This document shows, piece by piece, positions 1 to 8,531 of a stretch of 64,000 nucleotides of DNA. Every line of letters starts with the position of its first letter. The stretch's first letter is position 1. Source of the stretch: CAIMUX01 sp964473865 (GTDB lineage: Bacteria > Eisenbacteria > RBG-16-71-46 > CAIMUX01). The stretch spans positions 1 to 64,000 of the forward strand of contig CAYYQN010000001.1 in the NCBI GenBank assembly GCA_964473865.1, in the 5' to 3' direction. The position numbers and the translations under genes were made by a program. The notes under the pieces are model-generated. The model was not told where the DNA came from and did not search any database. It worked only from the letters and a program-made list of their open reading frames with translations.

Positions 1-221
1 CCAGGTACGCGCAGGGAGGCTGCCACCGGGTTGTCGACATGGTCCGGGTCCGCGCGGGGAGGCCGCCTCACGCGTGTCGACATGGTTCACGCACGCGCGG
101 GGAGGCGACCACCCGGGCGTCGACATCGTGCACGAACGCATGAAGTGACGGCAGTCGGACCGTTGGGCCCCTCCGAGCACACGCGCAGACACGGCCGCAC
201 GTTGGTCGACATGGTCCGGGT
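1..221. repeat. degenerate 43-bp tandem repeat
   Basis: The core gtcgacatggt occurs at 33-43, 76-86 and 205-215, with a one-base variant (gtcgacatcgt) at 119-129. Spacings are 43, 43 and 86 bp, exactly one, one and two periods. A second conserved block, acgcgcrgggaggc, sits at 7-20, 50-63 and 93-106 with the same period. The unit expected around 162 is too diverged to recognise. The array begins at or before the window edge, so its full length is unknown. The units are tandem and directly adjacent, without unique spacers, so this is not CRISPR. Open frames across it look like by-products of the periodic GC-rich sequence. Confidence 0.75.
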
Positions 222-313
222 GGCCGACAGGAGCCTCCATCCGCACCCGGGATCTCCCGCGACGAAGGATGGCGCGGGGCGGAGGTCAGGGCGGGAGCGC
301 CGGCAGCTCGCGC

Positions 314-343
314 TTGCTCGCCTGCGACCCGTCGCGATATGAT
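314..343 (+). promoter_or_regulatory. candidate sigma-70-like promoter of the C10 protease gene
   Basis: A TTGCTC box (314-319) and a TATGAT box (338-343) are separated by 18 bp. The predicted transcript would start near 350, about 80 nt before the protease start codon at 431. The -10 box differs from TATAAT at one position and stands out in the surrounding GC-rich DNA. This is a match by eye only. Confidence 0.45.
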
Positions 344-430
344 CGAGAGTGCCCGTTCGCCTCGTGCCGACTGGCCGGCCCGCGCGAATCACCGCCCGCC
401 GAACCCGAGCCCCCATCACGGAGTCGCACC

Positions 431-1957
431 ATGCTGGCACGCCTCGCCCGGCTCGCGCCCACCCTCGCCCTGCTCCTCACCCTGCTCCTCACTGCGGCCG
501 CCATCTCATTCGCCGCTCCCGTTCCTCCCTCGGTCGCGAGGACCGTCGCCCTCGCGCACCTCGCGGAGCTCGGTCCGGGCGCGGCGGAGCTCGGCCCGTC
601 CGGCGCCGGCGGCGCGGACGTCATGATCTCCGATCCGGCGGATGGTGGCGCGATTCTGGCCCACGTGATCACCCTGGCGCCCGCGGGATACATCGTCGTC
701 GCCGGCGACGACCGCCTGCCGCCGGTCCTCGCCTACTCGCTCGAGTCCGACTATCCGGCGGCCGTCGGCCAGGAAAACCCGTTGGCGCAGCTCGTGGCGG
801 CGGACCTGAAGTCCCGGCTGGCCGCGCTTCCGTCGCTGGATCCGCGTCTTGCGGCAGAGCGCCGAGCCGACTGGGCGCGGCTCGCCGGCGGATCCGCTGA
901 ACCGGAAGTCGCGCGGCGTTTCCAGCAGTGGCCGCCGGCCGGATCGACGCCGACGGGCGGCTGGCTTGCGGGCAACTGGACCCAGAGCGCGCCCTATAAC
1001 GCGCTCTGCCCGCTCGACCTCGCCCACGGCGGCGCGCGGAGCGTGGCCGGATGTCCGGCCGTCGCCATGGCCATGATCCTCAACTACCACCAGACGGTGC
1101 AGGGGACGACCTTCGGCGCCGCGGATCGCTACTACCACAACTACGCGGGGAACGCCTACTGGATCCCCGACGCCTGCATGCAGTACGGCTTTCCGAGCTT
1201 TCCGACCCTGAACGGCTACCTGGCGACTCTGACCTCGCACTGGGAGTCGGCCGCGCCGCTCACCAACACCGACAAGGCCGCGCTCGTCTTCGCCTGCGGC
1301 ACCGCCTGTACCCAGGTCTACAGCGCGGCCGGTTCGGGCACCTTCGGCGTCAACCAGGCCTACAATGCCTATCAGAGGTTCGCGTTCACCGGCTCGCGCC
1401 TCGTCCTCGACACCGACCCGGAAATGTACTCGGACCTCGCGCAAAGCATGATGGACGCGCTCCCGGCCCATCTCGCCGTGGTCGACCCGAGCTGGTCGAC
1501 GGGTCACAACGTGGTCGTCGACGGCTACAACACGGACCAGTACTTCCACATCAACTTCGGGTGGGGCGGAAGCTACAACGGATGGTATCTCCTCCCGCAG
1601 GAGATTCCCTACGGCCTGACTGTCGTCGAGGGGCTCATCCTCGACATCGTGCCCGGGCCGTCATCGGTTCCGGGAGAGTCGGAAGCGCCGGCGGCGAATC
1701 GTCTCGCGCTGGCGAGCTCCCCCAATCCGGGCACCAGCGAGGTCGTTCTCCGCTTCGACGCGCCGCAAGCCGGCCCGGTCCGCCTGGCGGTGTACGACGC
1801 GACCGGGAGGTTGACGGCGTCTCTTCTCGACGGCGTCGTCTCGGCGGGATCGCAGGCGCGCACCTGGAGCACACGCGACGTCGCGGCGGGCGTGTACTTC
1901 GTGCGGCTCGAGGCGGGCGGGATCGCGGTATCGCGGAGCGTGGTCATTACGCGGTGA
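431..1957 (+). CDS. secreted C10-family (streptopain-like) cysteine protease with FlgD-like C-terminal domain
   Basis: This is a predicted secreted papain-fold peptidase of 508 aa. Residues 1-29 form a signal peptide (hydrophobic leucine/alanine run, then AAP). Residues 30-165 resemble the inhibitory propeptide of streptopain-type enzymes. The catalytic domain has the nucleophile motif VAGCPAVAMAMILNYH with Cys208, and the general-base motif GHNVVVDGY with His359, followed by FHINFGWGGSYNGWY. This is the typical C10 arrangement. Residues about 420-508 are a FlgD-like Ig fold with the SSPNPGTSEVVLRF start and the DVAAGVYFVRLEAGG end used as a sorting domain by type IX-like secretion. I start at the ATG at 431 because it opens the signal peptide; the same frame is open upstream to 269 without a credible leader. 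C10 enzymes are usually secreted virulence or nutritional proteases; the substrate here is unknown. Confidence 0.88.
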   Translation: MLARLARLAPTLALLLTLLLTAAAISFAAPVPPSVARTVALAHLAELGPGAAELGPSGAGGADVMISDPADGGAILAHVITLAPAGYIVVAGDDRLPPVLAYSLESDYPAAVGQENPLAQLVAADLKSRLAALPSLDPRLAAERRADWARLAGGSAEPEVARRFQQWPPAGSTPTGGWLAGNWTQSAPYNALCPLDLAHGGARSVAGCPAVAMAMILNYHQTVQGTTFGAADRYYHNYAGNAYWIPDACMQYGFPSFPTLNGYLATLTSHWESAAPLTNTDKAALVFACGTACTQVYSAAGSGTFGVNQAYNAYQRFAFTGSRLVLDTDPEMYSDLAQSMMDALPAHLAVVDPSWSTGHNVVVDGYNTDQYFHINFGWGGSYNGWYLLPQEIPYGLTVVEGLILDIVPGPSSVPGESEAPAANRLALASSPNPGTSEVVLRFDAPQAGPVRLAVYDATGRLTASLLDGVVSAGSQARTWSTRDVAAGVYFVRLEAGGIAVSRSVVITR

Positions 1958-2216
1958 GATGAGGAGGGCGGTGTCACAACCTGGGCGTCTGTTTTCCCGC
2001 AGGCCGCGTAGGGTCAAGGTGATCGGACGATCGTGAATCGCGGCAGGTAACCGGAGTTCGGAGCTTCCGGCTGAGAATCGGGGAGCCAACCGGCCGATAT
2101 GCGGCCGAGTTTCTTCACCTTGCGGGTCGGCTGGCAATGCCGGTCACGTTGCTCTGTGCTCCGTCGCCTGGGTCGTGTTGGACCACGACCCACAACAGCA
2201 AGACAGGGGAGGCAAT

Positions 2217-2420
2217 ATGCGCATCCTCGCAATCGCCCTGATCTGCGCGGAGCTGGTCTGCCACGGTTCCTACGTTGATCCCCTGAGCGGCCAGGAGCAG
2301 CGGGCTCGCATGGTCTCCCGCTTCGTGAGCGACGATCAGCACGTCTTCGAGATGTGGGGCCCCGATCCGCAGGGGAAGGACGCCAAATGGATGGAGATCA
2401 CGTACAACCGGGCAGAGTAG
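2217..2420 (+). pseudogene. DUF1579 C-terminal fragment fused to a signal-peptide-like N terminus
   Basis: This short frame encodes 67 aa. The first 15 residues (MRILAIALICAELVC) look like a small signal peptide, with a clear aggggagg ribosome-binding site just upstream. The rest, from GSYVDPLSGQEQRARMV through VFEMWGPDPQGKDAKWMEITY, matches only the C-terminal third of DUF1579 proteins, which are normally about 170-190 aa. The N-terminal two thirds are absent here, although a separate DUF1579 remnant begins less than 100 bp downstream. It looks like a deletion product of an originally secreted DUF1579 protein. It could still be expressed, because start, ribosome-binding site and stop are intact. 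DUF1579 has no established function. Confidence 0.55.
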
Positions 2421-2505
2421 CGCCAGCCGGCAGCGGCCGGCGATCCAGGTCGTCAGCTCCGCAGGCGAGGACAACCACTGGAGATCGTGGCGACTCCGGC
2501 CGCCG

Positions 2506-2790
2506 TTGAAGCTCGCGGGCACCGAGCGGGTGCGCTCTCCGGGCGGAATCTGGGTCCTGTGCGAGGGAAGCAGCGGGATGCCCGGCGGAGGAATGGCCAC
2601 CACCACCATGACTCTCGGCTTCGATCCCGATCGGGGCCATTTCACAGGGACCTTTGTCGGATCGATGATGACCCACCTCTGGCTCCATCAGGGCACGCCG
2701 GACCCGGATCGCGGGGTGCTCACCTCCCGGGTTCTTTCCGAAGACGGGACCTGGACGCACTTGATGACGATGAACTACCGGCGGCGCTGA
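2506..2790 (+). pseudogene. second DUF1579 remnant, internally deleted
   Basis: The frame reads KLAGTERVRSPGGIWVLCEG, then MATTTMTLGFDPDRGHFTGT, then SMMTHLWLHQG, which is the conserved first half of DUF1579. It then jumps from LTSRVL straight to DGTWTHLMTMNYRRR, the family's very C-terminus, skipping the usual middle segment. The expected N-terminal start (a short W-x-x-L-x-G-x-W stretch) is not in frame. Only a TTG at 2506 can serve as a start, with no convincing ribosome-binding site. With the fragment at 2217-2420 it suggests tandem DUF1579 copies that recombined or decayed. Function is unknown. Confidence 0.55.
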
Positions 2791-3174
2791 GCCTGATCTG
2801 AGCGCCGGCCAGCTCGCAGCCCGAGTATCAGCGGTGCGCGGATCGGTGGCCGCGAACGCCCGGCGCGGTCAGGCCAACGACCTGCGAGCCTGCGGCCTGC
2901 ATTACAGGAATCCTCGCGACGGACCCGATGACCGCGACCCCGGCCGGACCGAGCAACGATCCTCCCTAGCCCCGGCCCGTCCGGTCGCAGGCGGTGGATA
3001 TGCGACGGAAGGCGCCGCTCCTGATCTTCTCCAGTTGCGACGCGTATTCGCCGACAAGCATGGTGGAAGCTCCGTTTGCTCCCCAGGCCCAAAGGCTTAC
3101 CCGGACAAACTCATTGCGCCCAAACAACATAGGCGGCGGACCGTCAAGGTCCGCCACGCACCACCGGAGGGAAG
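2791..3174. other. intergenic region without recognised genes
   Basis: These 384 bases separate the DUF1579 remnant from the sulfatase-fold gene. Open frames here have composition typical of chance frames in GC-rich DNA and match nothing I recognise. A ribosome-binding site (ggaggg) lies at its right end, just before the ATG at 3175. No clear promoter or terminator was seen. Confidence 0.5.
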
Positions 3175-5706
3175 ATGAGTCAACTCCCCGGCCGTTCGGC
3201 CGGAACCATCCGCTGCCAGCCCGGAGCCGCGGGGTCACGCCCGATGGCGCCGCACGCACGAGGCCGGTCGGCCGTCCGCGTCTCTCTGTCGTTCGCGGCG
3301 GCCGCCGCCATGGCCATCGCCGCCTCGCCTTCTGCCGGGTCGATCTTCTCGTGGCCTCCGAAAGCCGGGAAGTCCCCCGTGCCGGCCGCCCCGAACGCGG
3401 CCGCATCGACGCCGCAGGCTTGGCTGGAGATCACCCCCAGCGCTCCTCCGTACAATCTTCTCCTTCTCTCCCTCGACACGACCCGCTTCGATTACCTGTC
3501 CTGCTATGGCTTCTCCCAGTCGACCTCTCCGAACCTCGACCGGCTCGCAGCCGACGGGATCCTGTTCGAAAACACCCAGACGCCGGTCCCGGTGACCCTG
3601 CCCGCGCACACCACGATGCTGACCGGCCTCTATCCGTTCGAACACGGTGTCCGGAGCAACGGCTCTTACGTGGTCTCCCCCGAAACGGTCACACTCCCGG
3701 AGCTTCTGCGGAAGCACGGCTACGCTACGGGGGCCATCTTGGGCGCCTTTCCGCTGGAGAAACGGTTCGGCTTGAACCAGGGCTTCGATCTCTACGACGA
3801 CCAGTTCCCGGCCGGAAGCGTCTTCCGGGAGGTGGACGTGTCCCAGCGAAAGGCCGCGGATGTGACGCGCCTTGCGCTTGAGTGGCTCGACCGCCCCCGT
3901 GGCGGACCCGTCTTCCTCTGGTGCCACTACTACGACCCGCACGCCCCCTACCAGCCTCCGGAGCCGCACCGGACCGCCTTCTCCGGCGATCCCTACGCCG
4001 GGGAAATCGCCTACATGGACGCAGAAATCGGCCGGCTACTCGACGGAGTGCGTTCCCGCGGACTATGGGACCGCACGGTGATCATCGTGGCCGCCGATCA
4101 TGGCGAGGGACGGGACGAGCACGGTGAGCACACCCACCTGAACTTCATCTACGAGACGACGCAGCACGTGCCGATGCTCCTCCGACTCCCCGCCGCCGGC
4201 GCGTTCGCGGGGAGCGAGTGGCGCGGCCGGCGGGTCGCAGGCCTCACCAGCCTCATCGACATCCTGCCGACGGCCTGGAACAGCCTCGGCCTGCCGCGAG
4301 AGGAGCTGCCCGCGATGGCCGGGGTCAGCCTCCTCCCCGTCGCAACCCGCGGCACCCCCGCCCACGGCGGCGTCTACCACGAGACACTGTTGCCCGACCT
4401 GCAATTCGGGGCCAGCGAGCTACGCGGGTACCAGGACCGGCAGTGGAAGTACATTCGCGCGCCACAGCCGGAGCTGTACGACCTGCAGAGAGATCCCCGA
4501 GAACTGAAGAACCTCGCCCGCCACCAACCCGAGACCATGCGCAGAATGGAGGCCTCCCTCGACTCACTCCTGCGCACCGAGGTCAGCCCGCGCGCGCCGG
4601 TGCCCATGGACGCGGAGACGATCGAGAAGCTGCGCAGTCTCGGGTATGTGGCCGGCGGGGCCAGGCCATCCACCGCTGCCGATAAGCCCGATCCGAAAGA
4701 GATGATCTGGGTGATCAAGGCCGTGCTGGACGCGGGGACCCTGGCCGCCTCGTATCGTCCGGCCGAGGCGCTGTGCGCGATCGACTCGGTGCTCACCGTC
4801 TACCCGAATACGCCGACCGCCCTGCGCCTTCGCGCCAGCTGCCTCACGCGCCTGGGACGCGGAAACGAAGCGGTCCGGACGTATGACCGGGCCCTGACGC
4901 AATGTGCAGGCTGCCCCGACGAGTCTGGTCTGCGGCAGGAGCGGACCCGGGCTCTCGTGGCCGCGGGCCGCAACGATGAGGCGCTGCGGTCCGCCCGGGA
5001 GTTGTTGCAGGCAGACCCCACCGGGCCGGGGTGCAACCTGGTCCAGGGAGAGGTCTGCGAAGCAACGGGAGACCTGGAGGGCGCACGGCTGGCGTACGCA
5101 CGCGAAGCCGAGTGCTACCCCCGCGACCCGCTGCCCCTGGTCAGGTCAGGCCTGCTCGAGGTCTCCCGCAACCGGCCGGCGGAGGCCGAAAAGGCGTACC
5201 GGCGGGCGTTGGAGATCAACCCGCGGCACGTCGACGCACTGGTCATGCTGGGCGTGCTCTTGGACAACACCGGACGGACGGCGGAGGCTTCCGCGTTGAC
5301 GGAACGAGCCATCGCCGCTGACCCGGAACACCCGGGCACGCTGATGCGCCAGGCGTCCGGGCTTCGGCGCCAAGGCAACCTGGACGGAGCACTGGCCGGC
5401 TACCGGGCCGCCTTGGCGAGACAACCCGATAACCCGGACATCCTGTACAACCTGGGCGCCCTTTATGCGCAAATGAACCGTTCGGCACAGGCCGAGGATG
5501 CCTATGAAGAGGCGATCGCGACCGGAAAGGCGCCGCAAGGAGTGTACGCCAATCTCGGAGTGCTCCTCGCCAACCAGGGAAAGCTGGCGGAGGCGGTCCG
5601 GCTGTGGGAGGAGGGCCTGCGCCGGAAGCCCGACGGACGAGACGCCGCCACCCTCCGAAACAACCTCACTCTGGCCCGCTCCAAGATGAAGACCGAGGAA
5701 GGGTGA
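3175..5706 (+). CDS. sulfatase/alkaline-phosphatase-fold hydrolase with C-terminal TPR array
   Basis: The 843-aa product has an N-terminal hydrophobic segment (about residues 36-55, signal peptide or anchor). A sulfatase-type domain follows (about 92-480) and then a tetratricopeptide array (about 510-835). The metal-binding start LLLLSLDTTRFDYLSCYG (Asp101) and the later DHGEGRDEHG motif are present. At the nucleophile site the sequence is VTLPAHTTMLTG: Thr141 occupies the place where true sulfatases have the Cys or Ser that becomes formylglycine. The enzyme is therefore more likely a Thr-nucleophile phosphotransferase or hydrolase, as in LTA-synthase-like members of the superfamily, than a sulfatase. 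The TPRs suggest a protein partner. The ATG at 3175 is chosen for the ggaggg ribosome-binding site. The gene stands alone. Confidence 0.8.
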   Translation: MSQLPGRSAGTIRCQPGAAGSRPMAPHARGRSAVRVSLSFAAAAAMAIAASPSAGSIFSWPPKAGKSPVPAAPNAAASTPQAWLEITPSAPPYNLLLLSLDTTRFDYLSCYGFSQSTSPNLDRLAADGILFENTQTPVPVTLPAHTTMLTGLYPFEHGVRSNGSYVVSPETVTLPELLRKHGYATGAILGAFPLEKRFGLNQGFDLYDDQFPAGSVFREVDVSQRKAADVTRLALEWLDRPRGGPVFLWCHYYDPHAPYQPPEPHRTAFSGDPYAGEIAYMDAEIGRLLDGVRSRGLWDRTVIIVAADHGEGRDEHGEHTHLNFIYETTQHVPMLLRLPAAGAFAGSEWRGRRVAGLTSLIDILPTAWNSLGLPREELPAMAGVSLLPVATRGTPAHGGVYHETLLPDLQFGASELRGYQDRQWKYIRAPQPELYDLQRDPRELKNLARHQPETMRRMEASLDSLLRTEVSPRAPVPMDAETIEKLRSLGYVAGGARPSTAADKPDPKEMIWVIKAVLDAGTLAASYRPAEALCAIDSVLTVYPNTPTALRLRASCLTRLGRGNEAVRTYDRALTQCAGCPDESGLRQERTRALVAAGRNDEALRSARELLQADPTGPGCNLVQGEVCEATGDLEGARLAYAREAECYPRDPLPLVRSGLLEVSRNRPAEAEKAYRRALEINPRHVDALVMLGVLLDNTGRTAEASALTERAIAADPEHPGTLMRQASGLRRQGNLDGALAGYRAALARQPDNPDILYNLGALYAQMNRSAQAEDAYEEAIATGKAPQGVYANLGVLLANQGKLAEAVRLWEEGLRRKPDGRDAATLRNNLTLARSKMKTEEG

Positions 5707-5938
5707 CCCCGGCAGGTCCGCGGCGACAGGTCGGCGCGACGGCCTTGGTTCAAGCCGCCCGGGCGAAGGGCCGGGACTGCAGATCGTCCAGCGGCGGCTG
5801 GAGCGGATCCATCGCGGTCAGGCCTCGTTGGTGACCCGGGCCCGGGATGAGTGGTATCGGGCGGACATCCGGCTTCCGGCGGAGAGAGACGGCGGGGCGG
5901 AACCGGCCGGTGTACCGAGGAAGGTCCGCGCGGGGTGA

Positions 5939-7213
5939 TCAGCCGGGCAGGTTCGACCAGTCCAGGACCTCGAAGTTGGCCCGGACATGCTTCCTCGAGA
6001 GCTGGCCGGCCTCCCACCGGCGCTTCAGACCTGCCCGGGCCAGCCGTCGCTCGCTCGCCGAGAGCCGCTTCCATTTGATCTCGGACACGATGACGCCCTG
6101 GTCCACACCTTCCTCGCTCGGGCGGACCATGTCGATCTCGAGGCCCTTCTCCCAGTACCGCCGGGCCTCGGGATGAGCACCGCGGCAGACATCCTCAAAG
6201 ACTGACCCCGCGTGGGTCTTCAGCAAGGCGAGCTTCTCCGCCCGCCCGAAGGTGCGCCACGTACTCCGGTGCGGAGAGTAGACGCGAAACCAGAAGCGGA
6301 TCGAAGGATCGGCGATTCGGTAGAGCGTTCGCTTGGCGTTGCGCTCGCTGTCCCCGAAGGGGATTTCCCGTTCCAGGATGGACGCCGCGATCAGGCGCTG
6401 CAGGACGCTCGACAGGCTGGTCTGCGCCATGCCCAGGCGAGACGCCATTTCGGACGGTCTCTCCGCCCCGCGACCGATCACCTCGAGCAACGTAAGAGGG
6501 CTCAAGCCCTCGACCTTCTCGTCGCGCAGGATGCGCCGAGGCTCGTTCTCCATATAGGGGGCGAAGTCGAAGTACAGCTCGTCGGCGGTCTCCACGGCCG
6601 AGGCCTCACGCCGAACGAATTCCCAATACTTGGGCACTCCGCCGACCAGGGCGAATTTGAGGAACGAATCCGGGTCCTTGGGCTCGTGCCGGGTCGCGCG
6701 GCAGAAGTCCGCATACCTCATCGGACCGACGTGCAGGACCCGCCGGGCCCGGCCGAACAAGGGCGCGCCCTCGCTGAGCACCGCATCGTGCATCATGCGG
6801 GTGCTGGATCCAGCCAGGATGAGCAGAAACCCCGCCTTGAATCCGTGATCACACCACTTCTGGAACCGGCTGGGAACGGATGCATCGGTGCTCACAAGAT
6901 ACGGAAACTCATCCAGACAAACGGTGAGCGGCCGCCGTTGGAGGTTCAGGATTTCGAAGAGCTCTTCCCAGCTCTTGGGGACCAGATTCGTGGTCAGCCC
7001 CGAAGCCAGATCGCGAAAGACCTGCTCCAGCTGTAACTCGGGACTTCCCTCAATCGCCTGGCTATAGAGGCCGTGTCGGGTTTTCAGCCAGTGAGTCAGG
7101 AGGCGGGTCTTGCCGAGCCGGCGCCGTCCATAGACCACGAGCAGCCCCCCAGGGCGCGCGCAGGCATCGAGCGTCCGCAGCTCAGCGGAGCGATTGACGA
7201 AGGTGAGGCTCAC
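5939..7213 (-). CDS. AAA-type ATPase of the DUF234/archaeal ATPase group
   Basis: With the GTG start at 7213 the product is 424 aa. It begins FVNRSAELRTL, the typical opening of this family, followed by a P-loop GRRRLGKT (residues about 29-36), Walker B LTVCLDEFPYL and sensor LLILAGSSTRMM. A winged-helix segment lies mid-protein (RPSEMASRLGMAQTSLSSVL). The C-terminal DUF234 region has a PD-(D/E)XK-like pattern, GLEIDMV then IVSEIKWKR. These solitary ATPases are common, patchily distributed and poorly characterised. The frame stays open to 7429, but that extension runs through a perfect inverted repeat and has no family similarity. GTG at 7213 lacks a strong ribosome-binding site, so the start is uncertain. 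The gene sits between the sulfatase-fold gene and a truncated beta-helix gene, consistent with insertion. Confidence 0.8.
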   Translation of the reverse strand: MSLTFVNRSAELRTLDACARPGGLLVVYGRRRLGKTRLLTHWLKTRHGLYSQAIEGSPELQLEQVFRDLASGLTTNLVPKSWEELFEILNLQRRPLTVCLDEFPYLVSTDASVPSRFQKWCDHGFKAGFLLILAGSSTRMMHDAVLSEGAPLFGRARRVLHVGPMRYADFCRATRHEPKDPDSFLKFALVGGVPKYWEFVRREASAVETADELYFDFAPYMENEPRRILRDEKVEGLSPLTLLEVIGRGAERPSEMASRLGMAQTSLSSVLQRLIAASILEREIPFGDSERNAKRTLYRIADPSIRFWFRVYSPHRSTWRTFGRAEKLALLKTHAGSVFEDVCRGAHPEARRYWEKGLEIDMVRPSEEGVDQGVIVSEIKWKRLSASERRLARAGLKRRWEAGQLSRKHVRANFEVLDWSNLPG

Positions 7214-7230
7214 GAAGACATTCTGCGTGA

Positions 7231-7261
7231 CAAGAATTATCCTCGTCAAGGATAATTCTTG
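7231..7261. promoter_or_regulatory. perfect 13-bp inverted repeat upstream of the ATPase gene
   Basis: The arms caagaattatcct (7231-7243) and aggataattcttg (7249-7261) are exact reverse complements separated by cgtca. The element is AT-rich against a GC-rich background. It lies 17 bp upstream of the proposed ATPase start at 7213 on the minus strand. Its position suits an operator, probably autoregulatory, or an insertion boundary. The arms leave no run of T after the stem, so a terminator role is less likely. Confidence 0.7.
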
Positions 7262-7419
7262 CGGTCGTGTCATCCCCATCCCGCCGCGGGCGGCCTTCAT
7301 CGGGATCTGGTGCTTGAGGAGCAACCCGAGCTTGGTCCGGCCATGGAGACGCCGCCGGGTGGTGTTGGGGTCGGGCTGGGGAACGGTGGGGCGGCTGGCA
7401 ACCGTGACCGCCCCGGTAA

Positions 7420-8013
7420 GGCCTCGCACTGGTCCAGTGCACAGGCTATCGCAACTGGGCGGAATCGGGCGGCGGGTTCTACCTGGGGGAAGCAGGTCTG
7501 CGGCGTGTCCTCATCGACCGCACGCTGATCGCGGAATCGCTTTCCGGCGAGACCCTCTTCTCTTACTACGAAGACGCGGAAGTGGTTCTGCAGTGCGCGG
7601 ATCTCCGGGGAAACGCCGGGGGAGACTGGACCGGGCTGATCGCGCCGCAGCTCGGGTTGTGCGGCAACGGCTCCGAGAACCCAATGATCTGTGATCCCGA
7701 TTCCGACGAGCTGTTCATCGCGGACATCTCACCGTGCGCGCCGTTCACGCCGCCCAATCCGGAGTGCGACCTGATCGGGGCCTGGCCCGTGGGGTGCGTC
7801 ACAAGCTCCGCGCCGGGAAACGGGGGCACGGGTCCGCGAACCGGCGGCCTTGCGCGCGAGTCCGTCGACGCCGTGCCGAATCCGTTCACCAACAGCGTGC
7901 GCCTCGTCCTGCCACGCGTCCTCACGGGAGAGGCCGGGTCAGTCGCCGCCATGGACGTGCGCGGCCGCCTGGTGCGGGAACTGTGGCGCGGGAGTGGTAC
8001 CCTGGCCCGGTGT
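7420..8013 (+). pseudogene. truncated secreted beta-helix protein with partial FlgD-like domain
   Basis: In one frame, open from just after a stop at 7417-7419, the sequence reads VQCTGYRNWAESGGGFYLGE. It continues into VLQCADLRGNAGGDWTGLI, then CDPDSDELFIADISPCAPF and CDLIGAWPVGC. These are hallmark rungs of right-handed parallel beta-helix secreted proteins. A FlgD-like domain begins at AVPNPFTNSVRLVLP but stops after DVRGRLVRELWRG, without the usual DGRD and AGVYF end. No signal peptide or N-terminal part is found upstream; the ATPase gene occupies that side. Both ends are therefore missing. The frame runs on to 8208 but loses similarity after about 8013 and overlaps the next gene. Confidence 0.65.
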
Positions 8014-8045
8014 CGCCGGGGACATCGGAAAGGAGATCACCAAGA

Positions 8046-8531
8046 ATGGCGCGACGGATCCTGCGCTCCATCGAGCGCCGCAGCGAGCCCGACCGGACAG
8101 CAGGGGCGTCCGCGCGGCGGATCGCCGCCGCCCTGGCCGTCGTCTCATCCGGTCTGGGACTCGCGCTTCTCGGGTGCGCGACGGCGAGGGTCTCGCCCCG
8201 TGCCGTGACCATCGGTGTGTCGTTTGAGTGGACGCTGGAGAACATGTGCTCCCAGCGCTCGCCGGAGATCCGTGTTGCCGAGCTCCCGCCCCAGACCGCG
8301 GAGCTCCAGGTCGTGCTGCAGGACCTCGACGCTCCCACGTACAACCACGGGGGCGGATCCGTCCGTCACGACGGCAGCGGTGTCATCGCCGCGGGCGCGC
8401 TGCGCCACTACAAGGGGCCCTGCCCGCCCGGACTGGCGCATCGCTACCGCTTCACCGTCCGGGCGGTGGACGCGGCCGGCGTAGTCGTCGGTATGGGAGC
8501 GGCCGAGCGGTCCTGCTGCGAAGGGTTGTGA
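8046..8531 (+). CDS. PEBP/YbhB-like small lipoprotein
   Basis: The product is 161 aa. A hydrophobic stretch ending in LALLGCATA (around residue 45) is a lipobox, so it is probably a membrane-anchored lipoprotein. The mature part has VVLQDLDAPTYNHGG, then GALRHYKGPCPPGLAHRYRF and a TVRAVDA strand. These match the Asp-Pro-loop and GPCPP ligand-pocket motifs of phosphatidylethanolamine-binding / YbhB proteins. The usual His-Trp after the first motif is not evident, and the protein is shorter than most family members, so ligand binding may differ. The ATG at 8046 has the ribosome-binding site aaaggag. Its upstream neighbour is a decayed beta-helix gene. The role is unknown. Confidence 0.6.
   Translation: MARRILRSIERRSEPDRTAGASARRIAAALAVVSSGLGLALLGCATARVSPRAVTIGVSFEWTLENMCSQRSPEIRVAELPPQTAELQVVLQDLDAPTYNHGGGSVRHDGSGVIAAGALRHYKGPCPPGLAHRYRFTVRAVDAAGVVVGMGAAERSCCEGL

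Noticed and set aside
1..221. Possible CRISPR array
   Set aside because: Units are directly adjacent at 43 bp with no unique spacers, and no cas genes are seen anywhere in the window.
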